Under the pieces are notes generated by a model that was not told where the DNA came from, ran no database searches, and saw only the letters and a program-made list of their open reading frames with translations. A stretch of DNA of 64,000 nt from Doryteuthis pealeii. Taxonomy: Eukaryota > Mollusca > Cephalopoda > Myopsida > Loliginidae. Both the position numbers and the translations under genes were made by a program. Positions 32,901 to 46,340 of the stretch are shown here, one piece after another. Every line of letters starts with the position of its first letter. Within the stretch, counting starts at the first letter, position 1. The DNA is taken from the NCBI GenBank assembly GCA_023376005.1, contig CM042180.1, positions 49,790,008 through 49,854,007 of the forward strand, given 5' to 3'.

Positions 32901-35900
32901 CATAGATTTTATGTTATGTAATACGCAAGTTATACATTATTTCACAGAGAGGAAATAAACCACAAAACAGTTCTTATGTTTTTAGAATATATAAATATAT
33001 GTATTATATGTAGGTGAGCTATTTATTTAACATATAAATACCGCATATGTGAAGAGGAATCTCTCGTCCTCGTCATACCTATAGTAGAGCCAAGTAAATA
33101 AAGAGGTATATCTTACTGAATACAGAAGCGGTATAAGCCTAATTTAGTATTAATAGTTGTCCGATAGAAATTTCTTGCAGGGCTAGAATCCGGTTCATAT
33201 ATTGTACCGTGACGCTTTAGTGTTATGCTCAAGAGAGTCTATAGTAGGTTCAGTCTGAGCTCAGGTAGCGATTATACTCTCTCAGGGTATATTCCATAAT
33301 TCATAATTATAACTATCTTAATTACTGTAATAAATGCAATTCTAATGATATTATCTCTGCGCGCTATCTGTCAATATTATATATATATATGTATATCGGA
33401 GCTTCTGTATACTTGTGAGAAAATATACTAGAAAAGTTTCACTAACTTTAGTGTGTATTCACTCGCATACAAGCAAATATGGGCATTAGGGTCCCAGGCC
33501 GTAAGGGTCATAACGAGCACTACATCAGAACATCACTCCGACTATCCATAGACCATTACGATGAGCACGTCAGACCTCAGAGTCCCAGTCTATAAGTGTT
33601 TAAGGTTAGGCTATAATACTTCTGGGTAATGCAATTTATATACTCGCATATAAATATATCTTAATACTATCATACTAGTAATAAATAATGTCTAAATTCT
33701 AATAATATATTATACTTACTATTTTATATGGAACAGAGCAGGAGGATCACGAGAGAAACGAGATTAGATGAATCTACTGGACCAGTATAGATTGACAAGA
33801 TGTATATTTGTACCAATATTTTGATATACATATTTGATAGACAAATAATGCGAAATAATAACGCAGCTCATGCGCGCTCGTGTGTGTTCGTGTGTAGTTC
33901 TGAGATAGTTCTGTATGTACGTGTGTGCACAATGAACGATGAATTGATGTTTAATATTTTATTTAATCATATTGATACTCTGTCACGATGTTATCGATAA
34001 TTCAATATTTATACAATTCAATTTCACTATTCGCGCCAAGCAATTATACACACAACTACACACACAAACACGCAACCATACCAGCCAACAAGGGATAAAA
34101 AAAGAAAGATATATAAATAATCAAATATAGAGAAAATGTATGCTTAGCCACTATGACTAGGTGATATAGTCCAGAGAGAGAGGACAGAAGAGAGACAGGA
34201 GGAGATGAGACAGAATGGAAAGGAGCCCAGAAGAAAGAAATTTAAAAAGAGAGAGATGAAAGAGATATTAAATATATATATGTGAAATAAAATATGTTAA
34301 AATTATGAAATATGAAGAGTATAATTTATTCACTGACATATGTGTGTGTAGTGTAATAGCGATTTTTCTGTATCATCCAGATTTACATTGTTGTATTGGA
34401 AATTTGACTTGTCGAAACCGAGATTCAAATCCTGGACAAGGCTGTTCTGCCATTTTACATAGCTGCAATACCATTGGAAAAAGTTATGTGAATGCCTTTA
34501 TGTATATCTCCGATGTCAGGTAAGTGATATATGTGTATGGTTTAGTAAGTTCATGTAATCTATCATCTGATAAAAGAATGAAGTGCCAGTTATACTGTAT
34601 AACTCTTATACCCTCTCAGTTTGGAGACAATCACTAAGTCTAGGGATAGATATGAGTGAAATAAATCATATACTGATAAATTCAAAACTTGATTTAAACT
34701 TACCTACTTATAAGGTAGTAAGTTGTGTGACCGGACCATATGACCTTTAGGCCACCCCTTTTTTTGACTCGATTAGAAGATGTGAGAAGGAGACGAGTAG
34801 ATTGAGATAAGTATCATTTTTACAGCCGAGTCCAAGAGAAAAAGCACGGAGGAGGTGAGTTTGGAGTATGAGATGGTTTAGTCATTGTATGGGTGTATAG
34901 GTTATAAGTAGGTTTATAGTATTTATATATTATATAAAAATATGATTCTATAAATATAAAAAATTGTATCTGTTGTAAGAACAACCCGGATATTAGCATT
35001 CGGGCATATAGCATACATGCATGTTAGTGTATCTTTATTTCTCAGCTGATCTATGGCAACGTGAAGTTAATTAAGAAAAACAATCTTATCCTTATACTTA
35101 ACTCATCCACGCGTTTCACCGATCGAGTGTAGTAAGGACGCATGTTTTTCAGAATGTGAATACATACTCGGAGTACCGTATTTTCTATTAGGTTGTGAAC
35201 CATCAGATGGCTAATCTGAGACTTCTAGCAAAATAACGCGTAATATGTGCGAGCTTCTGAGAGCTAAGAAAATTTTTTTAACGTTATTGTTGTAAGTATA
35301 TAAGGAGAAGTTTCTAAAAATGCAATTCTATTCGTGTATGCGGACAATGTCTACATCATATGACAATTAAATAAGGATCCCTCAATATAATAATGATGAA
35401 GATTGTTTATTCTTTTCAGGTTGACAACCTGATTGAATATCAACTAATTTCGATGTTTACCTTGATATTTTGTACAATAGGCTGACGTTTCAATTACTCT
35501 TGTACACAGATCATCGCATCCAATCTTTGTCTTGATTTCGCGCTCTTTGTCAATTAGGATATTGCTTCGAGTTTTGGCTTGTTGTTTTTTTACTCTCTTT
35601 GTCTATTATTTTCATACTTTACTAGAATTTATATATAGAGCGTAGGCGTTATCTGTGTATGATTCAGCCGCACACGTAGGTGCATAGATTTAAAATGAGA
35701 GCTAGCGAGGATATTTCTGAACCAATTAAGTAGCAGCTATTTGTGATTCACTGTTAAATGTGACTAGAGATTGGTGTTAAGTCACTATAGATTGGAAATA
35801 CTTTACGCATCCAAACCCCATGTTCACTGTGGTATTTAGCTTGATTATTTTTTATTCGAATATTTTTTAATTATTTCTCTTGATAGGTTCTGTTGTATTA

Positions 35901-38900
35901 CTCTCTTACTTTATATTTTCTTGCTTCAATCTGTTGTATCTTACGTTCTTCTTCTTAGCGTCTGATTTCGTCTTGGGCTTTTGTCTGTCTCTCCATTGGG
36001 GATTTCTCTTTATCAGGAGTTAGCCACGTTGAGTTGTGGATATGAGCGTTGTAAGATATATTAGTATATATTTTTTTATCACTGTATATTTAGTATACTA
36101 CCCGAATTTAAAGTACTATCGAACTCTGTCTTTTTATTTAGAAGTGAATTTCATATTTTATTCCGGATATCATATACGATATCCACCCACAAATGTTCTA
36201 TAAAAAAATTGTTGGCGTGTACAGACTTTTGTAGTTGTTTACTCGCCTAGCCTCGCAGGTTTTAAAACGACTAAAGATAACACGGACATTACCACCCCTC
36301 GTAGGTAAATAAATTAAAGTCCAAGAAAGGTTGGGTTATCTTATATTGTGCATTGCAATATCTTTTGTGTAAAAAAAGAAAATAAATTATAAAGTTATTA
36401 TACTTTATCTATATAAACAGCGCGATAGTTGGTAATATAATACTTCTTTTATGCAATCTAAACTTTAAGAGGTACTATAGTTTAAGTCATACGAAATTCG
36501 TCCTAATATATGGAACTACAGGTGTTCGGCTAGAGTAAATCCTCCAATTTAACGGTTTTTGTTAAGAACTTTTAAAAGACTAATCTTTGTCTCACGCTCG
36601 CCTAACCTCAGCGTATGAATATTGTTTGTTCACTCGTAGGATTTTAACCCATGCTCATTAGCACTAAAGTGACGGCTTAAAGCGTCTGATGGTAGGTGTG
36701 GGGCCAGCCCTACTCCACCTCAGATGCCGAAATAATTCTCCATTCCCGTGAAGAGTTGGTAAGCCTATGCAGTTGAAAAGGGGATAACAAGACCATTGCT
36801 GTGCTTAGGCATAGTTACCAACATATAAGGGTCGGTGCTACTCCAATTAAAAAGTATTCAGGTTTTAACACGAGTCGACGAAGTCAATTATTACGACTCT
36901 AAACAATGAGCCTGACAAAGCTGGTTATGCTGCATAAAATCCTCCAGGTACGATATATCTCTTCAAATTAATGGCACCCTTTTTTTTTTATTTGTATGTG
37001 ATCAGAAATACTGTAACCGATAAGCGCACGAGAGAACAGAGTTAGAGTGGATAGAATGGCTTACTATGGCTTATAGTATGGTTGTCCATTTCTATTTACT
37101 TCTCTCTCTGCCTGGATAAGGAGTATTTACTAAAGGAAACCCTTCAGCCTGTCGACCGCCCGAGTATCGACAAGGTTGTTGTTCAGAATATCTCGGTCCG
37201 ACCAAGATGAGAGAAGTTATGAATTAGTTGAGCTCGCTAAAACAAGGTTTAAATTGAGGTATTCATGTAGCCACAATTGGTTTCAAATAATGAGCAATCG
37301 CCAGTATCTAAAATCCACACATATGCTCCCTGGAGCACCACTCCATGACCCTCTCGGCAGGAATACGTAATACATGCATGAGAAAGATCTCTCGCGAAAA
37401 GTCTGCTACTGTGCTCCTTAGGGGAATTGTCAAAGATGTGGTGAAACAAGCTAACAGAATTTTGAGGAATTAGTTTGGAAGATTAAAAGCAGTGTTCTCA
37501 AGCCTTCTGGTATTTAAAAAAAAATTGTAGGTGGCCTCGATAGGGTTAGCTCAAAGGTAATTTTAAAACACAGTCAATAATAATAATAATAAATAAAATC
37601 TATTATAATGGAAGATTTGTGTGTTTTTCTGTCTGTAATCGAACTTATTATTATTACTCCAAGTCACATTCCCTTAGTTATTAACGTCACATTCTCGATG
37701 ATTCTATTTTCTATTAGTTGAAAACCTCAATTATAATAAAACTGTTGACATTATTAATACTGTGGGCCTTACCGTAATACCTAATAACATGCAAATTGTA
37801 TTATATAACAAAACAAAATACCAGTTGTTCGAGTGGTTAAACGTAAAGCTAATAAGCAATATGATATTAAAAACTGATTTTAATAAAATATGTGATTGGT
37901 ATGGATTTGATTTCTAATTTGTTATTGTGTATTCTGTTAATGAATATCGATCTAATGAAAAATCTCTTATCATAAATGCATAAAAGAATGATTATTAACA
38001 AGAGAATAATTGTTATATATTATATTACTTTACCTAATTATAAAATTGTAAACTTAAAATAGTTAATTAGGAATAAAGTTCCAAAAACGATTAAGAGCAT
38101 AGTGCTATTTCATAGTTTCAAATAGATCCTATTTTTACCCCGATTAGTGCACTCCCTTCATGATGTATCAAATCTTTTATCGCGCACTTCTACTGATGAG
38201 TTTAGTGATATCATTAGCCTTCTCGTAATTTTAATATAAATAAACTCCAATTTATCCGAACAATTCAAAACATTACACAACACTTACAGAAACCATACGT
38301 GTTCAAATCTTTTTGGTCATTCATGACTAATATATGTTTAATTAGGTTTCAGTACCTTTCTGATAATATAATATTTAGTAATTAACATTTTATCCTTAAT
38401 TTTATACTACGTTGTATGCAGCACACGGGAGAGGTGGAAGCTGAGTGAAATTGTGTGCTAGTTAATTTACACAATACATAATAATAATTCTGGAAACTGT
38501 TGACGATAAAAACTGATCACCCTATCTGTTAGAGAAACTAACTCAGAATCGGATTAAGTACATTAGTTGTAATTGTAAACAGGATTTAATATACATGAGT
38601 AAAAGGTATCTCGAATTCTAACGAATTCACGAGAATTTAATCGTTGAGTGGCTTGTTGTTCGACCATTCATTGAGATAGATCCCGTATCCCCTCATTTTT
38701 TCCTCGTGAAGCCATTTGCCTAAACCACTTAAAGAGCCCGTCTTCCTATTACTTTACCCAAAACAAAGATTTTGTGGGGGTCTCGTCCTATCGAGAGATT
38801 CCCTAATCTCGTCAGGTCGAGATGTATGAGGAGACACTACACTTATACTTATCGCCAGCCAGAGAAATTTGAGACCAGACCTAAACGTAGAGTTGATTAA

Positions 38901-41900
38901 CAAAAAATGCATCAAAAAAAAAGTAATGAAGAGCAGAGTGTGAAAAATAGCCTCATTTTTATGTCAACTGGTGTGACTGTCGCGGTTCCAAGCTGTATCA
39001 CAGGCGTTGAAGCTGTAAGCGAATAAAACTCGAAAATACCCAAACATTATATGCGACACTAAATACCTGACTGTATGTCTCATTTAGTAGAATTGATATT
39101 ATAAGCAATGAAAAGTTTATGGAGAAGAAGATCCAATGCGAATATAGATAACCACTATGATAGTCTCGTATTAGACTCCTACGCGAACATCCCAATGAAA
39201 TAACTACTACTTTCTGGAAATAATAAAGATGGAGTTCAACAACGGATCTGGGACAAACATCAAGCAAGGAAACGAAATACTGGAGATCAATCACCATAGA
39301 GCTAATATTGCTTGATTGCGTTTGACCTCACTTATCAGCTTGTAGTAGAGTATCAGAATTAACCTGGAAAACCTGATGTGAGGAGCCGCTTGAAGTTCTT
39401 CGACTCAGAGCCGCTCCAGTGGAAAAATGAACCCCATACAGCTAAGTTCCTGATAGAGAAGAAAAAAACTCAAATGCGGTAACCCGTGAATAACATAACT
39501 TATTTGATTAGGCCTCAAGTAAATAAAGATTAATTACAGTAATAATTTAGACTGAATCAATAGCACCAGATATGACTCAAGTGAAAAAAGTGTCAAGAAG
39601 AATGAATGTGTTTGAAGTACAGGGAGTGTACGTGTCTGAACGAGTTAATGCATATTGAATAACTGCGCAATGCATATATCCTTATAACGTAGAGCCACCG
39701 AAGGTACAGAAATGATTACAATTATGAGATGCGTAAGTGGCTCGAACGGGTTTCTAGCTTGCTGTAGGTGTGGAATAATAGATTGTTAGTAATATATATC
39801 TCGAGCTCGGGACAAGAGAGTTGGTCCAAAGAAAAAACAGTGTAACATTTGATTCAATTCCATTATCATTCACCTTCAAGTAAATGGGAAAACAAAATTT
39901 ACTGGACATCGTATGCGATAACCACCACCTGCCAAACCCCTGGTTCCTCTGTAACGCATGAGATAGAGAGCGCAGCAACTGTATCAAAACAAATATTCTT
40001 TCTCTGGAGTTCTCTTCCTCTTGCCACCGGCTTTTTACACGGAGTCACGCGATACCGGAATAAGATTCCCGCTTACTATTTAATAATATCATACAATATC
40101 CTAGCCCCAGCAACCCGCATTACCCACTCAAACTAGTAGACTATGAAATCGTGACACAGGACAAACGATGCAACCTGTTCACTCGTCTTGGTGGTTTTTA
40201 GACTTTATTCTTGTCCCTATACTCATGCCGTAATAATAAGGTAGACACAACGACAGTGAGATTGTTAATAGGGGGCTTTAGAGTATCTCTGAACAGTCCC
40301 CAAACTCTAGAAAAGTAAATTTAGCCATGAAACGTCGACTGATTGACCGTACTGAGACTCCAAGAGGAAGCAATCGAGGGAGCTAAGCATTCCAACAAAC
40401 TCAAGCCCCACTCAAGTTGAGGATCAGGCCATAGCCGTAATATACTGCGAAAAAGCGGGGGGGGCGAACCGTTGATGCTTAAGTTTGGAATCCTCGGTGG
40501 CCTGAGACAGTCCATAAACCATCCAATACCCCACTTTGGCCATTACTTAAGCTAGGACGGGCCATCTTTTTAATGTCAGGGGTGGAACTTGGTATGTTGG
40601 GCATCACGGAGTGTTAGTCGGTAGCGAGCGGCGGTGCGTTCCGGCATGTCTAATCGCCCATCTTCAGATGGAAACTGATGGGATGTTCGGGTGTCTCTTT
40701 TTTAAAAAACTAGCAGTAACGTAGGATGGGTAGTTGGGACGCGGCGGGTAGTAGGATTGTTAGTGTTTCAACACGACTGGATGCAGTTAGAATTTGGCTT
40801 CATACGTTTCTGGCATTTTTGTTTGGTGGGTTTTTTCTTTCTTCTAGGGAAGGGTAGTCCTGTAGACCTTAGGAAACTTGCTCCGTCACTTAGCCATTCC
40901 AGTGAAACTACCAGCTACGGCAGGCTATGAAAACTCTCATAATCTTTTCACGTCAGATATTAGGTATGATATTCAACAAACACTGTTGTTTTTTTCTACA
41001 TCACTTAATCTATTACTAATTTACAATTGTTGAGTATTGGCCGCCATCCTTGGGGTGATGTTGTAAAAGAACTTAAAGTATATAAGTAAGTTAAGTCTAA
41101 GTAAGTCTTTTGTGTGGTTTTATAGTGCCTTTTAGATCCGACGTTCCAAATGATCCAAGTAACAATGAGCATAAAGATCTAGAGATCAAGGCCAGTATAA
41201 ATTACACCAGACAGCAGCAAGCAAGCAGCACTGCCATGATTGGAAAGGAAGGCTGGTCACGGATGGAGCCGGCGAGTCTATATGGTAAGAAGTAGCATCT
41301 GGCACACGCATTATATTACAAAAAATTCCCAAAACAGTTCTGCCAGAGCGAATGGCTCAATGGACAACTGGGAAGGTATCACCATAAGTCCTCCATTCAG
41401 GTATTTTTTTTTGTGTAGTTGCATTTGTGAAGAATATAAGTATCGGTCTATCACGACCAACACAAACTTTGGCAATGACTTTGACACTGACATAAAAAGA
41501 TAGTAAAGTCGTTCAAGTTGCGGTGTCACAAGTTTTAGCGAGCATAATATATGAAAAAGGGTGATACTGGAAGGAGGAAATAGGCGGTGGAGGTAAATTT
41601 CATAGCATTTGCAAGTTCATGATGAGCTTGTTTCGAAGCTTTATAAGCCAATAATATAATAGCGGGGTCGAATCGGTCTACTTCGTCATGTCCAAGCCCC
41701 AGCACCTTTATGACATTTATCCCAAACCCTATTACTCTTATGGGCATCCTTCGCTTCTTCGTAGCATTTCTCTTGGAATGATTTGAGGCTGGACGGCTTG
41801 CATGTATTAAGTATGTATCTGCGTTATTCGGCATCTATTGTCGCCCGAGTCTAGTTCATTGATTTTTTTACAACCCGTTTCGTGTTCTATATGCCCTCCG

Positions 41901-42302
41901 CCTTCTTCAGGTATTTCCTTGTCGGATCTCAGGAAACCTATATTCTGACTGCGGAACCCTTACTTTTTCCGTGAAGCTACGGGAAGCTTCCCTTCGAACT
42001 CGCAACGTTTCGTTGTGCGTGGTCGATTTAAACCTTCTTTGTCTGTAATCGGGAGGCCATCACGGAACTAGTTGCGAAACCTCTAACCCTTTATACAGTC
42101 CCGCGGGGACAACCGTTATTCTCTGTCTCTCCATTCCGCTACCCATAGCTGGGCTAGGTAGGAAAATAATCTCACTGTTAAGATGTTACTTCTTTAGTCT
42201 ATTCGGTATTACCCTGGCTACTTCCCACGCGATACTAGGCTCAGCTCATCGGGTGGGAAAGAGTGGTGATGCACAGAGCGACCCCTTCAAATTCACCTCG
42301 AT
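29930..42302. other. Gene-poor spacer with corrupted repeats; possibly unpolished sequence
   Basis: No credible gene or RNA is found in 12.4 kb. Familiar repeats are recognisable only in heavily altered form: SINE pieces near 34400-34490 and 38680-38770, a Helitron-family end near 37594-37690, and the complement of 26831-27225 near 41850-42130. Differences are dense small indels plus substitutions, unlike the cleaner copies elsewhere in the window. Short TA and AC runs (for example 31600-31630) are also broken up. This fits low-consensus long-read sequence; extreme age is the alternative. Confidence 0.6.
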
Positions 42303-42312
42303 AGCATCCATG

Positions 42313-42900
42313 TCGGCTTGTCGACTAATATTAAAAGGAGATTACAGACGTTCGGATCTATCCGAATAATTCATGAACTAATTTATTCATTCATTCATTT
42401 ATTTCTCCCCTTTTTCTGTGTTTTTTTCGTTGTTTTTTTTTTTCTTTCTTTGATTTTTTTCTTCAACCTTTGCAGTTTTTTTTTTTTATTTATTTCATTC
42501 CTATTTAATTCGGGGTTGGGATCTCCAAATTTTAGACAATGACATCGTATAAAGCGAGTTCGAACTGCTGTCATGCGATTATGTTCATTTTTGTACAAAT
42601 CCCTCGTAAAAAGTATGAAAACTTTTATAAATAAAGAAAGAAAAGAAAAGAAAGAAAGAAAGAAAAGAAAGAAAGGAAAGAAAAGAAAGAAAGAAAGAAA
42701 GAAAGAAAGAAAAAAAAGACAGAAGAAAAGAAAAGACAAAAGAAAGAAAGAAAGAGACAGAAAGAAAGAAAGAAAAGACAGAAAGAAAGAAAGAAAAGAA
42801 AGAAAAGAAAGAAAGAAAGAAAGAAAGAAAGAAGAAAGAAAAAAGAAAAGAAAGAAAGACAGAAAGAAAAAGAAAAGGCAGAAAGAAAGAAAGAAAAGAC

Positions 42901-42931
<31 letters not shown>

Positions 42932-43290
42932 AAAAAGAAAGAAAGAAAGAAAGAGAAAGAAAAAGAAAGAAAAGAAAGAGAAAAGAGAAAAGAAAGAAAG
43001 AAAAGAAGAAAAGAAGAAAAGAGAGAAGAAAAGAAGACGGAAAGAAAGAAAGAAAGAAAGAAAGAAAGAAGAAAGACAAGAGAAAGAAAGAAAAAAAGAA
43101 AGAAAGAAAGAAAGAAAGAAGAAAGAAAGACAGAAGAAAGAAAGAGAGAAAAGAAAGAAAGAAAAGAAAGAAAGAAAGAAAAGAAAAGACAGAAAGAAAA
43201 GAAAAGAAAAGAAGAAAGAAAAGAAAAGAAAGAAGAAAGAAAAGAAAAAGAAAAAGAAAAAAGAAAGAAAAGAAAAAAGAAAGAAAGATA

Positions 43291-43323
<33 letters not shown>

Positions 43324-43745
43324 AGGAAGAAAAGAAAGAAAGACTGAAAGAAAGAAAGAAAGAAAGAAAAGAAAGAAAGAAAGAAAGAAAAAAGAAAGAA
43401 AGAAAGAAAGGAAAGAAAGAAGAAAGAAAGAAAAGAGAAAGAAAAGAAAGAAGAAAGACTGAAAGAAAGAAAGAAGAAAGAAAGAAAGAAAAAGAAGAAA
43501 AGAAAGTCAGAAAAGACAAAACAAAGAAAGAAAGAAAGGAAAGAAGAAAGACAGAAAGAGAAAGAAAAGAAAAGTGCATATCATCTTATCATAATGGAGA
43601 TTCGGTGTCTGTCTGTCTGTCTGTAACCGAAACTATGTCAATGCTTACTTTACAATACTCATAGGAATTTATCAATTAGTATTTAATTTATTCTCAAAAT
43701 CATGAATACATAGAATATTTTTTTAAAAGTTTGACTATATAAATT
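42313..43745. repeat. Helitron-family repeat around GAAA tract (mirror of 17541-18628)
   Basis: Mirror of the left-arm copy, with TTCGGGGTTGGGATCTCC on one side and ATCATAATGGAGATTCGGTG, CTGTAACCGAAAC on the other. 43728-43739 is the empty SINE target. Low-complexity frames of up to 394 codons here are microsatellite translations. Confidence 0.8.
42637..43575. repeat. (GAAA)n microsatellite, about 940 bp
   Basis: Imperfect GAAA repeats with occasional GACA units. Longer than its mirror by about 330 bp. Confidence 0.95.
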
Positions 43746-43879
43746 TGCCTCAACACAGCTCATTTATTCAACTTGTCTGTTTTCTACTTCTTTTTTTTTC
43801 TGTTTTTTCTTCTTCAACCTCATTTGCATTTTTTGTATTTTCATTCTTTATTTTCATTCTTGTTATTATGTTCTTTTTG

Positions 43880-43967
43880 GAGAAACATTAGAATAAATGC
43901 TTTTGTAAGAAATATTATGTTGAACAATAAATATTCATTGTATAAGCACCCACCTACACATACACAA

Positions 43968-43999
<32 letters not shown>

Positions 44000-44005
44000 T
44001 TATAT

Positions 44006-44064
<59 letters not shown>

Positions 44065-44296
44065 GAGATGTATATATATATATGAGATGAGGAAAGAGGA
44101 AAAGTGGTAAAAAAAAGTAACTCAAACAAGTAGATGTCGGAGAGATATATTTCGTTCCACTTTAAGCGGGAACTTCATCAGCTAAAAGCGGAACGAAATA
44201 TATCTCTCCTACATCTACTTGTTTGAGTTATTATTTTTGTCCACTTTTCCTTTTTTTCTCACCTCATACTGTCGGATTTACTCCAACCTTCCTATA

Positions 44297-44340
<44 letters not shown>
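43880..44340. repeat. Right-arm-specific block: AC and TA runs around a palindrome
   Basis: AC run about 43971-44000, TA runs about 44001-44075 and 44300-44341. The palindrome arms are about 44085-44160 and 44187-44264, each reading through ACATCTACTTGTTTGAGTTA in complement or direct form. The block and the LINE remnant beyond it are missing from the left arm at the corresponding place (about 17160). Confidence 0.85.
44129..44181 (-). ncRNA. Hammerhead-like core at palindrome centre, family 7, stem I lost
   Basis: On the minus strand: CTGATGA (44175-44181), an extra A, stem II GTTCC/GGAAC, GAAA (44150-44153), self-complementary stem III ATATAT, C cleavage residue, then TCTCCGAC. The expected 5' partner of TCTCC is not next to the core; a matching GGAGA lies further away across the palindrome junction. 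The inversion seems to have cut the ribozyme. Confidence 0.5.
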
Positions 44341-44344
<4 letters not shown>

Positions 44345-44919
44345 ACGGCTCGGAGTCATGGACACTGTATCGAAAACAGATTCGGCAGTTAGACGTTTTC
44401 CACAAAGGTTGCCTACGAGCAATCTGTGGACTCACCCTCAAAGACAGAATGACTAATGCTAACCTTTTCACCATATGTAACATTGACGGAATGGAGAGCT
44501 TCCTCATAAAATCACAATTGCGCTGGGCTGGTCATGTTTTGCGAATGCATGATGACAGAATACCAAAGATTCTGTTGTATAGTCAGCTTGACGGTGGTAA
44601 AAGAAACGTGGGTCGACCATTGCTCAGGTTTAAGGACAAGCTGAAAAGTAACCTCTCAGCTGCAATTATAGATTACGCTACTTTTGAGAGCACAGCACTC
44701 AATCGTGCAATGTGGAGGACTTTGTGTTACAATGGTATTAAGGATATTGCAGCATCGGAGGTGTCCAAGCTGCGTCAAGTTAGAGAAAGGACTAAAGTAT
44801 TGGCTAGTGTCCCAGCAATACATTCAAATAATCCACACTCTTGTTCCATCTGTGGACTTCTTTGCAAGTCATTGGCAGGGCTGAAATGTCACCTGCGATT
44901 AACACACAAGGTTAAATGA
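44341..44919 (+). pseudogene. LINE polymerase C-terminal domain, open frame of 192 codons, with C2H2-like finger
   Basis: The frame begins inside the element (YGSESWTLYRKQIRQLDVFH), then has LRAICGLTLKDRMTN, LRWAGHVLRM, GGKRNVGRPLLRFKD, an ALNRAMWR helix and ends with CSICGLLCKSLAGLKCHLRL plus THK, a C2H2-type zinc finger. This is the C-terminal portion of non-LTR polymerases commonly mis-annotated as host proteins. The reverse-transcriptase catalytic motifs and endonuclease are missing: the insertion is 5'-truncated directly at a TA microsatellite. The retained part has no stop or frameshift, so the insertion is young. The ATG is internal and not a real start. It is absent from the left arm. 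Confidence 0.9.
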
Positions 44920-46340
44920 AAGAGGTTGTCTGAACCTCATACGTCGAAATCGACGGGAGAGTCTATCATATACTAACGTCGGCCAAGAAATTATAAGACT
45001 CACCCAGAAGGAAGAGCCACTTTTTATAAAACTACAAAACTAATTTAGATTTCTGTCTTAATTTATGTACAGCTAAGTCGCGTACAAAGCTGAGTGGTGT
45101 GATGTCCTATCGTAGTGTAATTCGAGCTTTGGGGTCTCCAAATTGTAAACAATTACATCGTGGTAAGCCGGTTCGAAATCAAGTTGAGCTATTTCGATCA
45201 CTTTCTCACAAATCCCTCGTGAAAAGTTTGAACACCCTCTTATAAAAAAAAAAGAAATTGTGAACAGTGTTTGGCTTTGATTTACTGTCTGTCTTTACAG
45301 ATTGTGTGATTCAGTGTCTCTCCGTTGTGTAACCGAAATTATGCCACTGCTCATTTTACAATACCCCTAAGAATTGTGTTAAGTTTATCAATAACACTAA
45401 TACATTGAATAATCTCCTTTTTTATTTTTTTTTATTAAAGATGACTCTATAAAAATCCAAGTTAGATTTGACTTAACAAAGCCCATTTAATCCCTTTTTT
45501 GAGTCAGTATTATTTGGATTATTCGGACTATTGTCCTCATCTTTTTGTGTCTTGTCTATGTTGTTTGTTTCTTTGATTTTTGTTCTTCAAACTCTGCAGT
45601 ACTTTCTTTATTTCTATTTCTTATTTCATTCCTATTGAATTCGGGGTTGGGGTCTCCATCCAATGACATCGTAGTGAGTGGGTTTGAAATGAAGTTGGCC
45701 TATTACGTTGATTTTCGTACAACTCCCTCGTAAAAAATATGAACACCCTCTTATAAAAAAAAACCAGGAAATACGAGTTAGACTTTCCTTTTTGTGTATA
45801 ATCTACGTTGTTTGTATATTTCATTTTTCTTCTTATTTCATTACTGTTTAATTATTGTATTTTTTATTTTATTTGTTGCGTGCATGTAATAATCAAACAA
45901 TTATCTTGAAATTTTTCCACATCAATTTTCCACAAAATCGTAGGTATTTATTTATTTGTAAACTTTTTAGTTAACTTCTTCTTACTGTAAAAAAAAGTGG
46001 ACGAGAGTAAAAAACAATTTTTAAAATTGCTTACTCAAATTTTGGGTGTATATAGCATAAAAATATTGAGACGTAAGCTGTGACGTAGAGCTATGATGTT
46101 GTTTTTGTTACAGACAGAAATACAGACAATCTCCATTATCAATAGATGTCTGTCTGTAACCGAAACTATGTTACTGCTTACGCCTCGATGCCCTCAGGAA
46201 TTGCGATAATTTTATCAATGAGTATTCAATTTATTCTCAAAATCATTAATGCATAGAATAAATCTTTTTGAACAGCGTTTAGCTTTGATTTATTCGTTTC
46301 ATATCATCTTATAATGAAGACTCGGTGTCTGTCTGTAACC
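44920..46340. repeat. LINE 3' flank and Helitron-family repeat copies
   Basis: 44920-45110 continues as the LINE 3' untranslated region. From 45120 several family copies follow (GGGGTCTCCAAATTG, CCCTCGTGAAAAGTTTGAAC, CTGTCTGTAACCGAAACTA), mirroring 15076-17270 with rearrangements. Confidence 0.65.

Noticed and set aside
42395..43664. Frames of 394 and 363 codons on opposite strands
   Set aside because: Both are translations of the GAAA microsatellite; open frames are forced by composition.
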